Shown piece by piece: positions 1-7,933 of a stretch of DNA of 50,631 nucleotides. The DNA comes from Flavobacteriales bacterium. Its GTDB lineage: Bacteria > Bacteroidota > Bacteroidia > Flavobacteriales_D > Sanyastnellaceae. The stretch lies in the NCBI GenBank assembly GCA_030729695.1, contig JANQWV010000043.1:1-50631 (forward strand), given 5' to 3'. Under the pieces are notes generated by a model. It had not been told where the DNA came from. It was given only the letters and a program-made list of their open reading frames with translations, and ran no database searches. Both the position numbers and the translations under genes were made by a program. Within the stretch, counting starts at the first letter, position 1. The number at the start of each line of letters is the position of its first letter.

Positions 1-210
1 GTTATTGGAACTAGTGTTATTGGAACTAGTGTTATTGGAACTAGTGTTATTGGAACTAGCGTTGTTGGAACTGGCGTTGTTGGAACTGGCGTTGTTGGAA
101 CTGGCGTTGTTGGAACTGGCGTTGTTAGAACTAGCGTTGTTGGAACTAGCGTTGTTGGAACTAGCGTTGTTAGAACTAGCGTTGTTGGAACTAGCGTTGT
201 TGGAAGAGTC
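1..210. repeat. 15-bp tandem repeat encoding (T/A)SSNN on the minus strand
   Basis: Thirteen full 15-bp units based on GTTGTTGGAACTAGC, plus a degenerate fourteenth, run from base 1 and continue off the window. The units are in frame with the minus-strand PD40 gene and each gives five residues, (T/A)SSNN. Unit types are clustered: four with GTTATT at the left edge, then a block ending in GGC, then a block ending in AGC. This is the pattern left by local slippage or unequal exchange. Confidence 0.92.
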
Positions 211-2613
211 TGAATTCTCATAATGAGAATTTTCCAATGCTGTTGAAACACGATTTTTGGAATCTAAAATCTCCGATTTCAAAGATTCTACATCAACAGT
301 GTTGCTCAGATTTCTATATTCTGGTTTTACTTCAGGTTGTTTTTCGTTCTCTAAATCTTGAAGAAGTTTTAGAAAGGAAACAGATTCCTGCAACTCCAAT
401 TCGCGAATTCGGAGCTTTTCTTTTTCTGACTCAATTTCTTCTTGAACAGAAGCGATTTCTGTTTGAATGTCCTTTAACTCATTGCCCATGCGCTCAATGT
501 CCTTCTTCTTTTTTGTAGTAGACATTTGCTTACTCACTTCATTGGCTCTGTTTTCTAATTCCTCAAGTTCCTTTGTTCTTGTATTCAGTCGAAGTTGGGT
601 GTCATCGCGCTGTGCTTTGTTATCGTTGACTGCTGTTTTTGCAATTTCTGTTTTCCAGGTGGTCGCTGATTCAGTGGGCAAACCTTGCGCGCTTGTTGGG
701 TTTTTAGCAACATAGTCATTTACGAGGTAGGCCGCCATTGGCGAGTCTTTTTTCGCAAGAGATTCTTTGATTTGCGCGTTAGTTGTTTGTACGCTGTTTA
801 GTTTTTCTTTGAGTTCTTTTTCTCGTCCTTTTGAAATTTCATAAGCTGCAATGGCGGCCGCACTTTTGTCTTGTGTGACAATCATATTAATTCGAGCCTC
901 AACCAATTTCGCGCTGTCGGCCATTGATTCAGGTTTCTCGAATCGAACGGTTTGAAACTCTTCGTACGCCTCATCTGTTTCAGATAAGGTTTGCTGAACA
1001 TATTCAAGCAATGATTTTGAAGTTTGTTCAGCTAACAAAATTTCACGCTTCAACGCAGCTATTGTTTTTTCTTGCGATGAAAGTACAGTGTCTATTTCTA
1101 TGCGTTGATTAGAACCAGAAGGGTTTGGATAGTTTCCCCCAGATGCATTTGTCTCAGGATTATTTGCAGTAGCGAATGCTGCTTGATCGACTGTTGCATT
1201 GACGTCGAGTTGCGATTTTGCAAGAAGCATTTGACGCTGAAGGTCTTCAACATTGTCATTCAATGGGTCGTTCCAATAGTTTTTCACTTCTACTTTTTCA
1301 CGTCCATCTGTTTTCGTGTAGACTATTTCTTGACGAAAAACGCGTGAGCCTTCCGACGGCGGGATCTTCACCAATACTTCATGAATTTGAGGGCTTCCAG
1401 GGGGTTGAATTTTGTATGTGTAGTTTCCCGCAGTTGGAATGAATAGGAGATATTGTCCGTTCGATTCGCGCGCTTGCGTATCCATGATTTTACGATTCGT
1501 TAAATCATCGAACACTTGAATCTTTGCTTCTGTTTGCGTTGCATCTACGCGAGAAATAAACTCACCTTTCAGGTAGGTGATGTTCATTGGAATTCCATTT
1601 ACAAAAACGCGGTAGACATAAAGTTTATCTGGAGATGTTAAACGGCTACTTGCAAAATACGCTGTAGTATTCAGCGAGTCCGTTATGAAAAAGAGGTCGT
1701 CGTCGGGTGTATTAATGGCGAAGTCCATATTAATCGCCGGACCGAAGTCATTGATGGAAGCATCCCATTCACATCTGAAAATATCATATCCGCCCATACT
1801 GCCATGTCCTTTCGATGCGAAATACAAAGTACTTCCATTTGGATGCATGAAGGCGAAGTCTTCATCGAACTCTGTATTAACTGTGCTCTTCAACTTAACG
1901 GGGGGAGTGAAGGTTCCATTCACACGAGAAGTCATGTAAATGTCCTTTCCAGTTAGACCATCTTTTCCTTTGCTTGAAAAGAAAATTTTCTTTCCATTGC
2001 TTGGAAGGAAGAAGACGTGTTCTTCTTTTGATTTGAGATCAAGTTTAGAAAGTAATTCCTTCGGAGTGGAAATGATTTTTCCAATGGAAGGGTCAATGTT
2101 CATGTATCTGTAAAAACTCGATTTTTCTGCTTCGGTCTTTTCAAGAACTTGAACATCTTTAATGCTGTTCATGAGATTCAATCCAGATTCCGCTGAAAGT
2201 TTTTGAGCTTTGCAGTCAGACCTGGTCAGTTGTTTCTTTTCTGCCGTGGTTTCGAATTTCTCATACTCAGCCAAAGCTTCTTTGAAGTTATAACTGAGAT
2301 GATAAGCCCGTGCTAAATAATAGTGGGTTTCAGGCTCAGTGTAGCCTCTTCTCACACCGTCTTTCATGAAGAAGATACACTTGTCGCGATCTGTTGTTGC
2401 GTATATGCCAGCAGCTCCAAATCTGAATGCATACAAGGGATTACTTCCATACAGAGAAACCAATTGTGAATATTTGGCGTAGGCTTCAACATAATTTCCA
2501 GCTTCGAAAAACACATTGGCTTCAGCCGCAAGTGTTTTTTCGTCAATAGGCTTTTGTGCAAAGAGATTTCCTATGCAAAAAGTAAGAAGGAGTATGGAAA
2601 TATATTTTCTAAT
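1..2613 (-). CDS. Secreted TPR/PD40 (WD40-like propeller) coiled-coil protein with Asn/Ser repeat, C-terminus cut by window edge
   Basis: A single minus frame stays open for 871 codons and leaves the window at base 1. From the proposed start it encodes a 19-residue signal peptide (RKYISILLL core, ending LFA-Q), TPR-like helices to about residue 120, a PD40 propeller at about 190-330 with the hallmark GGYDIF near 273, a beta-rich regulatory-like segment at about 345-420, a long Glu/Lys coiled coil at about 430-790, and a TSSNN/ASSNN repeat from about 801. The TPR-PD40 layout is common in Bacteroidota envelope proteins that end in an OmpA domain; whether one follows is outside the window. No ATG, GTG or TTG in frame precedes the signal peptide, and the first in-frame ATG (2367) would remove it, so the ATT at 2613-2611 is the best start. 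The role is probably envelope-structural; no enzymatic motif is seen. Confidence 0.8.
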   Translation of the reverse strand, partial: MRKYISILLLTFCIGNLFAQKPIDEKTLAAEANVFFEAGNYVEAYAKYSQLVSLYGSNPLYAFRFGAAGIYATTDRDKCIFFMKDGVRRGYTEPETHYYLARAYHLSYNFKEALAEYEKFETTAEKKQLTRSDCKAQKLSAESGLNLMNSIKDVQVLEKTEAEKSSFYRYMNIDPSIGKIISTPKELLSKLDLKSKEEHVFFLPSNGKKIFFSSKGKDGLTGKDIYMTSRVNGTFTPPVKLKSTVNTEFDEDFAFMHPNGSTLYFASKGHGSMGGYDIFRCEWDASINDFGPAINMDFAINTPDDDLFFITDSLNTTAYFASSRLTSPDKLYVYRVFVNGIPMNITYLKGEFISRVDATQTEAKIQVFDDLTNRKIMDTQARESNGQYLLFIPTAGNYTYKIQPPGSPQIHEVLVKIPPSEGSRVFRQEIVYTKTDGREKVEVKNYWNDPLNDNVEDLQRQMLLAKSQLDVNATVDQAAFATANNPETNASGGNYPNPSGSNQRIEIDTVLSSQEKTIAALKREILLAEQTSKSLLEYVQQTLSETDEAYEEFQTVRFEKPESMADSAKLVEARINMIVTQDKSAAAIAAYEISKGREKELKEKLNSVQTTNAQIKESLAKKDSPMAAYLVNDYVAKNPTSAQGLPTESATTWKTEIAKTAVNDNKAQRDDTQLRLNTRTKELEELENRANEVSKQMSTTKKKKDIERMGNELKDIQTEIASVQEEIESEKEKLRIRELELQESVSFLKLLQDLENEKQPEVKPEYRNLSNTVDVESLKSEILDSKNRVSTALENSHYENSDSSNNASSNNASSNNASSNNASSNNASSNNASSNNASSNNASSNNASSNNASSNNTSSNNTSSNNTSSNN

Positions 2614-2697
2614 GTGCCGGTAGTTTAATTGGAATTGTAAAAATACATCGCAAATTCGCTTTGTGTTTTTTTGTTTCCAGTTTTAAAGATACAAATT

Positions 2698-3084
2698 ATG
2701 AAGAATTCAGTAGTGATTGGCGCCTATTCAATGGCTCTTGCAGTGCTTTTTGGAGCTTTTGGAGCTCATGGTTTAAAAACGATGGTCTCTGAGTACAGCG
2801 TAGACATTTACAACAAGGGCGTCCATTACCAAGTTATTCATTCGTTAGGAATAATGCTTAGCGCAGTGCTCTTGAAGAGCGAGAAGTCATTGAAGACTTT
2901 GAGAATCTTATTTATAGCGGGAATAGTAGGATTCTCTGGATCGCTTTATCTGTTAACTTTTGCAGATTCGCTTCCTGCTATACTCAAGCAAATTGTTGGT
3001 CCAATAACTCCTGTTGGAGGCGTGTTCTTTGTTTTGTCTTGGATATATCTCGCTCGGGCCTTTCAAAAAGAAATGAATAATTAA
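2698..3084 (+). CDS. DUF423 small membrane protein
   Basis: 128 residues with about four hydrophobic helices. The N-terminal stretch VLFGAFGAHGLK and the following YHQVIHSL-like segment (here VHYQVIHSLG) are the usual signature of the DUF423/YgdD family of inner-membrane proteins, whose function is unknown. The frame is open upstream to a TTG at 2671, but the ATG at 2698 gives the normal family N-terminus, so I start there. It lies divergently from the PD40 gene, 84 bases away, and 55 bases before the peroxiredoxin start. Confidence 0.82.
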   Translation: MKNSVVIGAYSMALAVLFGAFGAHGLKTMVSEYSVDIYNKGVHYQVIHSLGIMLSAVLLKSEKSLKTLRILFIAGIVGFSGSLYLLTFADSLPAILKQIVGPITPVGGVFFVLSWIYLARAFQKEMNN

Positions 3085-3090
3085 TACAGA

Positions 3091-3104
3091 GGTGAACATT
3101 CACC
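3091..3104. promoter_or_regulatory. Inverted repeat upstream of peroxiredoxin (possible operator)
   Basis: GGTGAA-CA-TTCACC is a perfect 6-bp inverted repeat with a 2-base spacer, placed 12 bases before the -7 element of the peroxiredoxin gene. The position would suit an activator or repressor. No regulator family can be assigned from the sequence. Confidence 0.3.
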
Positions 3105-3116
3105 CTAGGAAGGTGT

Positions 3117-3124
3117 TAACTTTG
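3117..3124 (+). promoter_or_regulatory. Bacteroidota -7 promoter element for the peroxiredoxin gene
   Basis: TAACTTTG matches TAnnTTTG exactly and ends 15 bases before the ATG at 3140. It lies inside the longer open frame that begins at the GTG at 3092, so the true start must be the ATG at 3140. No clear -33 TTTG is seen at the expected distance. Confidence 0.6.
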
Positions 3125-3139
3125 CAAAAAATAAATTTT

Positions 3140-3772
3140 ATGTCATCATTAGTAGGAAAAAAAGCGCCTTCATTTAAGGCAGGAGCAATCACTAACGGAG
3201 GAACCGTAGTGAGTGATTTTTCATTGGATCAGTTCATCGGAAAGAAACATGTTGTGTTCTTCTTCTACCCAAAAGATTTCACATTCGTTTGTCCAACTGA
3301 ATTGCATGCATTTCAAGAAAAATTAGCAGAATTCGAATCTCGCAATTGCGCGGTTGTAGCATGCTCTACAGATACAGAGGAAAGCCACTGGGGTTGGTTG
3401 CAAATGGAAAAGAAAGCAGGTGGTATCAAGGGAATCACATATCCTATTGTTGCCGACGTTTCTAAAACCATTTCAGACACTTACGGAGTTTTAGCTGGTG
3501 AATACGATTACGATTCAGAAGGTAACTTGGTTGCTAACGGTCCAATGATCGCTTACCGTGGATTGTTCTTAATTGACAAGAACGGTGTTGTAATGCACCA
3601 ACTGATCAACAACTTCCCATTGGGAAGAAACGTTGACGAGGCCTTGCGTATGGTTGATGCACTTCAGTTCTTCGAAGAGAACGGTGAGGTTTGTCCTGCA
3701 AACTGGTCAAAAGGAAGTGAAGGTATGAAAGCGAATCACGAAGGTGTTGCCGATTATTTGGCAAAACACTAA
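3140..3772 (+). CDS. Typical 2-Cys peroxiredoxin (AhpC/TSA family)
   Basis: 210 residues. It reduces hydrogen peroxide and organic peroxides in the cytoplasm using two cysteines. The peroxidatic Cys51 sits in FTFVCPTE and the resolving Cys185 in GEVCPANW, so both catalytic cysteines are present. The segment that is often GGLG reads GGIK and the C-terminus ends YLAKH without a YF motif, features linked in the family to resistance to over-oxidation. The start at ATG 3140 is set by the promoter just upstream. A strong hairpin terminator follows, so the gene is probably monocistronic. No AhpF partner is nearby; thioredoxin is the likely reductant (inference). Confidence 0.93.
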   Translation: MSSLVGKKAPSFKAGAITNGGTVVSDFSLDQFIGKKHVVFFFYPKDFTFVCPTELHAFQEKLAEFESRNCAVVACSTDTEESHWGWLQMEKKAGGIKGITYPIVADVSKTISDTYGVLAGEYDYDSEGNLVANGPMIAYRGLFLIDKNGVVMHQLINNFPLGRNVDEALRMVDALQFFEENGEVCPANWSKGSEGMKANHEGVADYLAKH

Positions 3773-3788
3773 TTCAAAATAAATTGAA

Positions 3789-3818
3789 TAAAAAGGGCTC
3801 TTCGGGGCCCTTTTTTTA
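3789..3818 (+). terminator. Rho-independent terminator after the peroxiredoxin gene
   Basis: AAAAAGGGC and GCCCTTTTT form the arms around a loop containing TTCG, followed by a run of T. It lies 17 bases after the stop codon. Confidence 0.85.
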
Positions 3819-3853
3819 TTGTGTGAATTTATTTGTGACGTATTCTTGTAATT

Positions 3854-6800
3854 ATGATGAAACGTATATTCTCCTTAGTTTTTTCGGGTTTTATAACTGT
3901 GAGTGTTTTGGCGCAGGAACATCCGATGTGGACGGATTTGATGCACAGCGATATTTCCGTATTTGATTTTATTTCGGAAATGAATTCAGCTTGGCCTGAA
4001 AGGTCTACTCAGCGCGGGCAAGGTTACAAGCCTTTGGAGCGTTTCAAATGGTTAATGGAAACACATGCCGATGCAAACGGAAAGATGTTGAATGGAAGAG
4101 AGACCCTTGAGTTGTGGACCGCTTTGAAGAATTATTCGGGACAGCGATCTATTTCTGGGAATTGGCAGCCCTTAGGTCCAATTATCGATGATGTGACCAC
4201 ACGTGAAAATATCGAAGGTGTAGGAAGAGTTTCTTGTATTGCGTTTCATCCAATCGATCCCAATGTTATGCTAGTTGGAACTCCCGCTGGCGGAATTTGG
4301 AAGTCTACAAACGGAGGGGCATCGTGGTCAACAAATACAGATTATTTACCCACGCTTGGAGTAAGCGCAATCGTATTCGACCCTTTGAATCCAAACGTTG
4401 TATATGCAGGGACAGGCGATCGCGATGCAGGAGACGCGCCAGGAATGGGGGTTTTGAGAAGTGACGACGCAGGTGATACTTGGAACTTTGTAAACACAGG
4501 AATTGCAACCAGAACCGTAGGTAAAATAATTGTTTGTGTTGACGAAGCACACAGTGTGGTTATAGCCACTGATTTGGGTATTAGAAGATCAACAGACGGT
4601 GGAGTTTCTTGGACACAAGTTTCTTCAAACACTTTTGATTACAAAGATTTGGCGCAACACCCCACTTCACCCAACATCTTGTACGCAACAGGTGCAGGCA
4701 GATTTTATAGAAGTGAAGATTTCGGATTGACTTGGACGCAAAGCAACTCAGGTGTTTCAAACGGAACGCGCATGTGTGTTTCAGTGAATGCAGCTGAACC
4801 CGATGCGGTATATATTTTAAGAACGAATACGTATGCTTATACAGGAACATTCAAAAGTGAAGATGCTGGATTGACATTCACTCAAATGAGCAGCACTCCG
4901 AATATTATGGGGTGGTCTGCAGATGGCTCTAGCACAGGTGGACAAGCTTGGTATGACCTCTGTTTGGTAGGTGATGCTCAAACCCAAAACGTTATTTATT
5001 GCGGCGGAATTCGTTTGAAGAAAAGTGTTGATGGCGGAACGACTTGGCAAGACATTAACTCGAATTTTGTGCACGTAGATCAGCACGAAATGGCGATCAA
5101 TCCACATAACCAAGATTTGTATGTGTGCAACGATGGAGGTCTTTATCGATATGTAAACAATTCTGAGTGGCAAGACATTTCTACGGGCATTGTAAACGGA
5201 CAGATTTACAGATTGGGGCAATCGCCTCATGATGGTGCAAAAGCGTTGACCGGATTTCAAGACAATGGAACGGCGGAATTTCAAGGCGCTCGTTGGGTAA
5301 GGACCGGTGGTGGAGATGGCTTCGAGTGTATGTACGATTACGAAGAGGTTGGAAGACGATACAGCAGTATTTATTACGGTGACTTGTATAGAACTTCAAA
5401 CAACTACATCAATCAGAAATTTGCGGGAGATGGGGTCAACGGTATGAACGAAGAAGGAGCGTGGAGCACGCCTTATTGTTTGCATGCAGATAGCAGTTCG
5501 ACCATGTTTGTTGGAATGAAAAACATTTGGCGTTCTAAGAACATCAAGCATGTCAACAAAGATTCTATCGTGTGGCAAAAAATTTCAACGAATTTTTTAA
5601 GTGCGAACACAACTGATTGCAATCAAATTCGTGGACATTATACAAAAGGAAATGTGTTGTACGCATCGAAGGGTTCACGCAAAATGGGAAGAACAGACAA
5701 TGCAATGTCCGATACAGTGGTGTGGCAAAACATAAGCACCTACTTGCCGAACGCTGTTGTGGCAGTGAATGCAATTGAGACACACAAGAGCGATTCGTTA
5801 ATTGTATACATCGCCTTCAATAAGAATGTATACAAGAGTGTAACTGCGGGAACTTCATGGACCTTAATGACTCCGAATCTTCCTGATGTAGCGGTAAACA
5901 CCATTGTTACAGATACTTCTTCTGTCTTGGAAAACTTGTACATAGGAACAGATCTTGGAATTTATTATTGGGATGCGAGCATGACGGAGTGGGTGAACTT
6001 CTCCTCAGGATTTCCATATGCCGCAAGGGTAACTGAATTGGAAATTGCCTACGATTCGCCGAAGCGAATTCGTGCTTCAACATACGGAAGAGGAATGTGG
6101 GAAAGTGATTTGTACAGCCCAGAAACGAATGTGTTTCCAACCAGTGCTGTATGGAATTCCCCAAGTACCTCAGGAGAAGTAATTGGAACCTTCGACGCCG
6201 ATATATTTTTCTATCGGAATCTTTCAAATATTGACGTGAGCGATTTAACATCTTCTGACTTTTATATTGAAAACGGAACGGTCAATTCAGTTTCAGGTGG
6301 ACCTTCTCATTACACGGTAAACATTACTCCGACAACATTCGGACAAGTAAAAGTGGTTCTTCCGAGCAACTCGGTTATGGATAATTTCTTCACGGGCAAT
6401 GAAGTGAGCGACACGTTGAAGCTCGTATTCATGCAAGCACCTGCACCATTCGGAAGCAAAGGACCAGGCGGGGTTGGAGATAGCAATGACCTAGCGTTTT
6501 GGATGCGTGCTGATAAAGGTGCGCTCTTGAATGGAGCGCTTTCGGCGAACGATGGCGAACCTGTTTATGTCTGGCAAGATCAAAGTGGAAACAACAGTTC
6601 CGCTTCTCAAGGAAATGTAAACCAGCGCCCTACATTCATTGAAAACAATGGGGTACATACTCGCGCTGGAATTCAGTTCGACGGCGATAACGACTTCTTG
6701 CAAATGGATGATGTGTTTGGTGGAAGAAGTTCAAGCGCTTACTGCGTGGTTGAAACAGATTCGATTCTATTCAACGATCACGGTTGGTTTGCGAGTGCGC

Positions 6801-7900
6801 GTGTTCCGAATGGTTATCTTCTTCATCCTTGGAAAAACGATTACTACTATCACGGTGAAGTTTTAGATTTGGAGAGTAATTATTCAGGGTCTCCAATTTT
6901 CTACATTGGCGAAGCCACCTCACCGCACATCTATGGTTTAATCTATGAGCAAGACGATTTACATCAATTGTTCTATACCATTTTCGACGATCATCTTTAT
7001 CCATTCCCTGGAATAAACATTGGTGCTCGCGATAATTCAACACCTATTGACATTCGCTTTGGTTGGGATTACGACGATCGTTTTGGAAAGGGAAGAATGG
7101 GTGAGAATATTTTATACAAGCGCAGATTGTTCTTGTCGCATCACACCATTGTAAACAATTACCTCGGTGCGAAATACGGATTAGATCTTGGACTTCAATC
7201 TCGCTATTTTCATCCGAATTACGCAGAGGAAGTTATTGGAGTTGGTCAGGAAAATTCTGGTGATAAACATGAGGTAGCTCAAGGTATGGGAGTGCTTGAA
7301 GTAAGTGCTGTGGGAACCATGATCGATGGGAATTATTTATTGGTGGGAAGTGATGTAAATGGAATGAATGTGAGCAATTCTGTTTATCCGTTTGTTTCTA
7401 ATCGTATTGAAAGGACTTACGCTTTCACAAGAACAGGTAGTGCCTTTCTTTCAACGTTGAAGGTACCTGCTTCAGAACTAACAGGATTAAATGAAGTGAA
7501 TTTGATCCTGACTGAATCGGAAGAGTTCAACTTGAATAATACCATGCAGGTTTATCCGATGACTTTAGTCGGAGATAACTACGAGATTTCGCTGTCTCTG
7601 CCTGCTTCAGGAGTGTTTACCATCGGGGAAACTCCTGTTTTGAATGTGAATGAAAATTCATTGAATCAAGTTTCAATTTTCCCAGTTCCAAGTTACGATG
7701 TGTTGAATGTAAACGTGGGACATGAAATATTGAACGCAACCACTTATCGCGTTTTTTCAACAGATGGAAAGCAGGTTCTTGTTGGAAGTATAAATGCGGC
7801 GAAGTATCAATTGAATATTGAAAATCTTCCAAGTGGAATTTACGTTTTACAGATTCAGGACGTTGGTTCTTTGGTGAAAAGAGAATTTGTAAAGTTGTAA
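3854..7900 (+). CDS. Very large secreted BNR/sortilin-like repeat protein with T9SS type A sorting domain
   Basis: 1348 residues. The signal peptide covers about residues 1-21 (ending VLAQ). Residues about 90-720 are BNR/YVTN-like beta-propeller repeats with recurring GGIWKSTNGGASW-type units and the TGFQDNGT...GGGDGFEC segment seen in Bacteroidota sortilin-like proteins. Residues about 876-1115 form a LamG/concanavalin-like segment (DLAFWMRADKGA...WQDQSGN), followed by a beta domain of the kind often paired with it (IGVGQENSGD...). The last ~80 residues are a T9SS type A sorting domain (FPVPSYDVLNV...GIYVLQIQD...KREFVKL). The product is therefore exported by T9SS and anchored or released at the surface. 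Adhesion or glycan binding is plausible, but no catalytic motif is seen. Either of two adjacent ATGs (3854, 3857) could be the start. Confidence 0.88.
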   Translation: MMKRIFSLVFSGFITVSVLAQEHPMWTDLMHSDISVFDFISEMNSAWPERSTQRGQGYKPLERFKWLMETHADANGKMLNGRETLELWTALKNYSGQRSISGNWQPLGPIIDDVTTRENIEGVGRVSCIAFHPIDPNVMLVGTPAGGIWKSTNGGASWSTNTDYLPTLGVSAIVFDPLNPNVVYAGTGDRDAGDAPGMGVLRSDDAGDTWNFVNTGIATRTVGKIIVCVDEAHSVVIATDLGIRRSTDGGVSWTQVSSNTFDYKDLAQHPTSPNILYATGAGRFYRSEDFGLTWTQSNSGVSNGTRMCVSVNAAEPDAVYILRTNTYAYTGTFKSEDAGLTFTQMSSTPNIMGWSADGSSTGGQAWYDLCLVGDAQTQNVIYCGGIRLKKSVDGGTTWQDINSNFVHVDQHEMAINPHNQDLYVCNDGGLYRYVNNSEWQDISTGIVNGQIYRLGQSPHDGAKALTGFQDNGTAEFQGARWVRTGGGDGFECMYDYEEVGRRYSSIYYGDLYRTSNNYINQKFAGDGVNGMNEEGAWSTPYCLHADSSSTMFVGMKNIWRSKNIKHVNKDSIVWQKISTNFLSANTTDCNQIRGHYTKGNVLYASKGSRKMGRTDNAMSDTVVWQNISTYLPNAVVAVNAIETHKSDSLIVYIAFNKNVYKSVTAGTSWTLMTPNLPDVAVNTIVTDTSSVLENLYIGTDLGIYYWDASMTEWVNFSSGFPYAARVTELEIAYDSPKRIRASTYGRGMWESDLYSPETNVFPTSAVWNSPSTSGEVIGTFDADIFFYRNLSNIDVSDLTSSDFYIENGTVNSVSGGPSHYTVNITPTTFGQVKVVLPSNSVMDNFFTGNEVSDTLKLVFMQAPAPFGSKGPGGVGDSNDLAFWMRADKGALLNGALSANDGEPVYVWQDQSGNNSSASQGNVNQRPTFIENNGVHTRAGIQFDGDNDFLQMDDVFGGRSSSAYCVVETDSILFNDHGWFASARVPNGYLLHPWKNDYYYHGEVLDLESNYSGSPIFYIGEATSPHIYGLIYEQDDLHQLFYTIFDDHLYPFPGINIGARDNSTPIDIRFGWDYDDRFGKGRMGENILYKRRLFLSHHTIVNNYLGAKYGLDLGLQSRYFHPNYAEEVIGVGQENSGDKHEVAQGMGVLEVSAVGTMIDGNYLLVGSDVNGMNVSNSVYPFVSNRIERTYAFTRTGSAFLSTLKVPASELTGLNEVNLILTESEEFNLNNTMQVYPMTLVGDNYEISLSLPASGVFTIGETPVLNVNENSLNQVSIFPVPSYDVLNVNVGHEILNATTYRVFSTDGKQVLVGSINAAKYQLNIENLPSGIYVLQIQDVGSLVKREFVKL

Positions 7901-7904
7901 AGGC

Positions 7905-7912
7905 TATATTTG
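7905..7912 (+). promoter_or_regulatory. -7 promoter element for the T9SS type B protein
   Basis: TATATTTG is an exact TAnnTTTG match. It begins five bases after the preceding stop codon and lies 21 bases before the ATG at 7934, so this gene can be transcribed independently of its neighbour. Confidence 0.55.
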
Positions 7913-7933
7913 TGATTACCTTAATCTAGAACG

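Noticed and set aside
1-210. CRISPR-like array
   Set aside because: Units are 15 bp, contiguous without spacers, in coding frame, and there are no cas genes.
5-1442. Several plus-strand open frames, including a Leu/Glu-Leu repeat frame over 5-223
   Set aside because: They are reverse-frame shadows of the long minus-strand PD40 gene, whose frame is continuous, starts with a signal peptide and has recognisable domains; the Leu-rich frame is only the antisense of the SSNN repeat.
4305-5284. Minus-strand frames of 80-155 codons
   Set aside because: They lie inside the T9SS protein gene, have no signal, promoter or family motif, and follow the codon pattern of the opposite strand.
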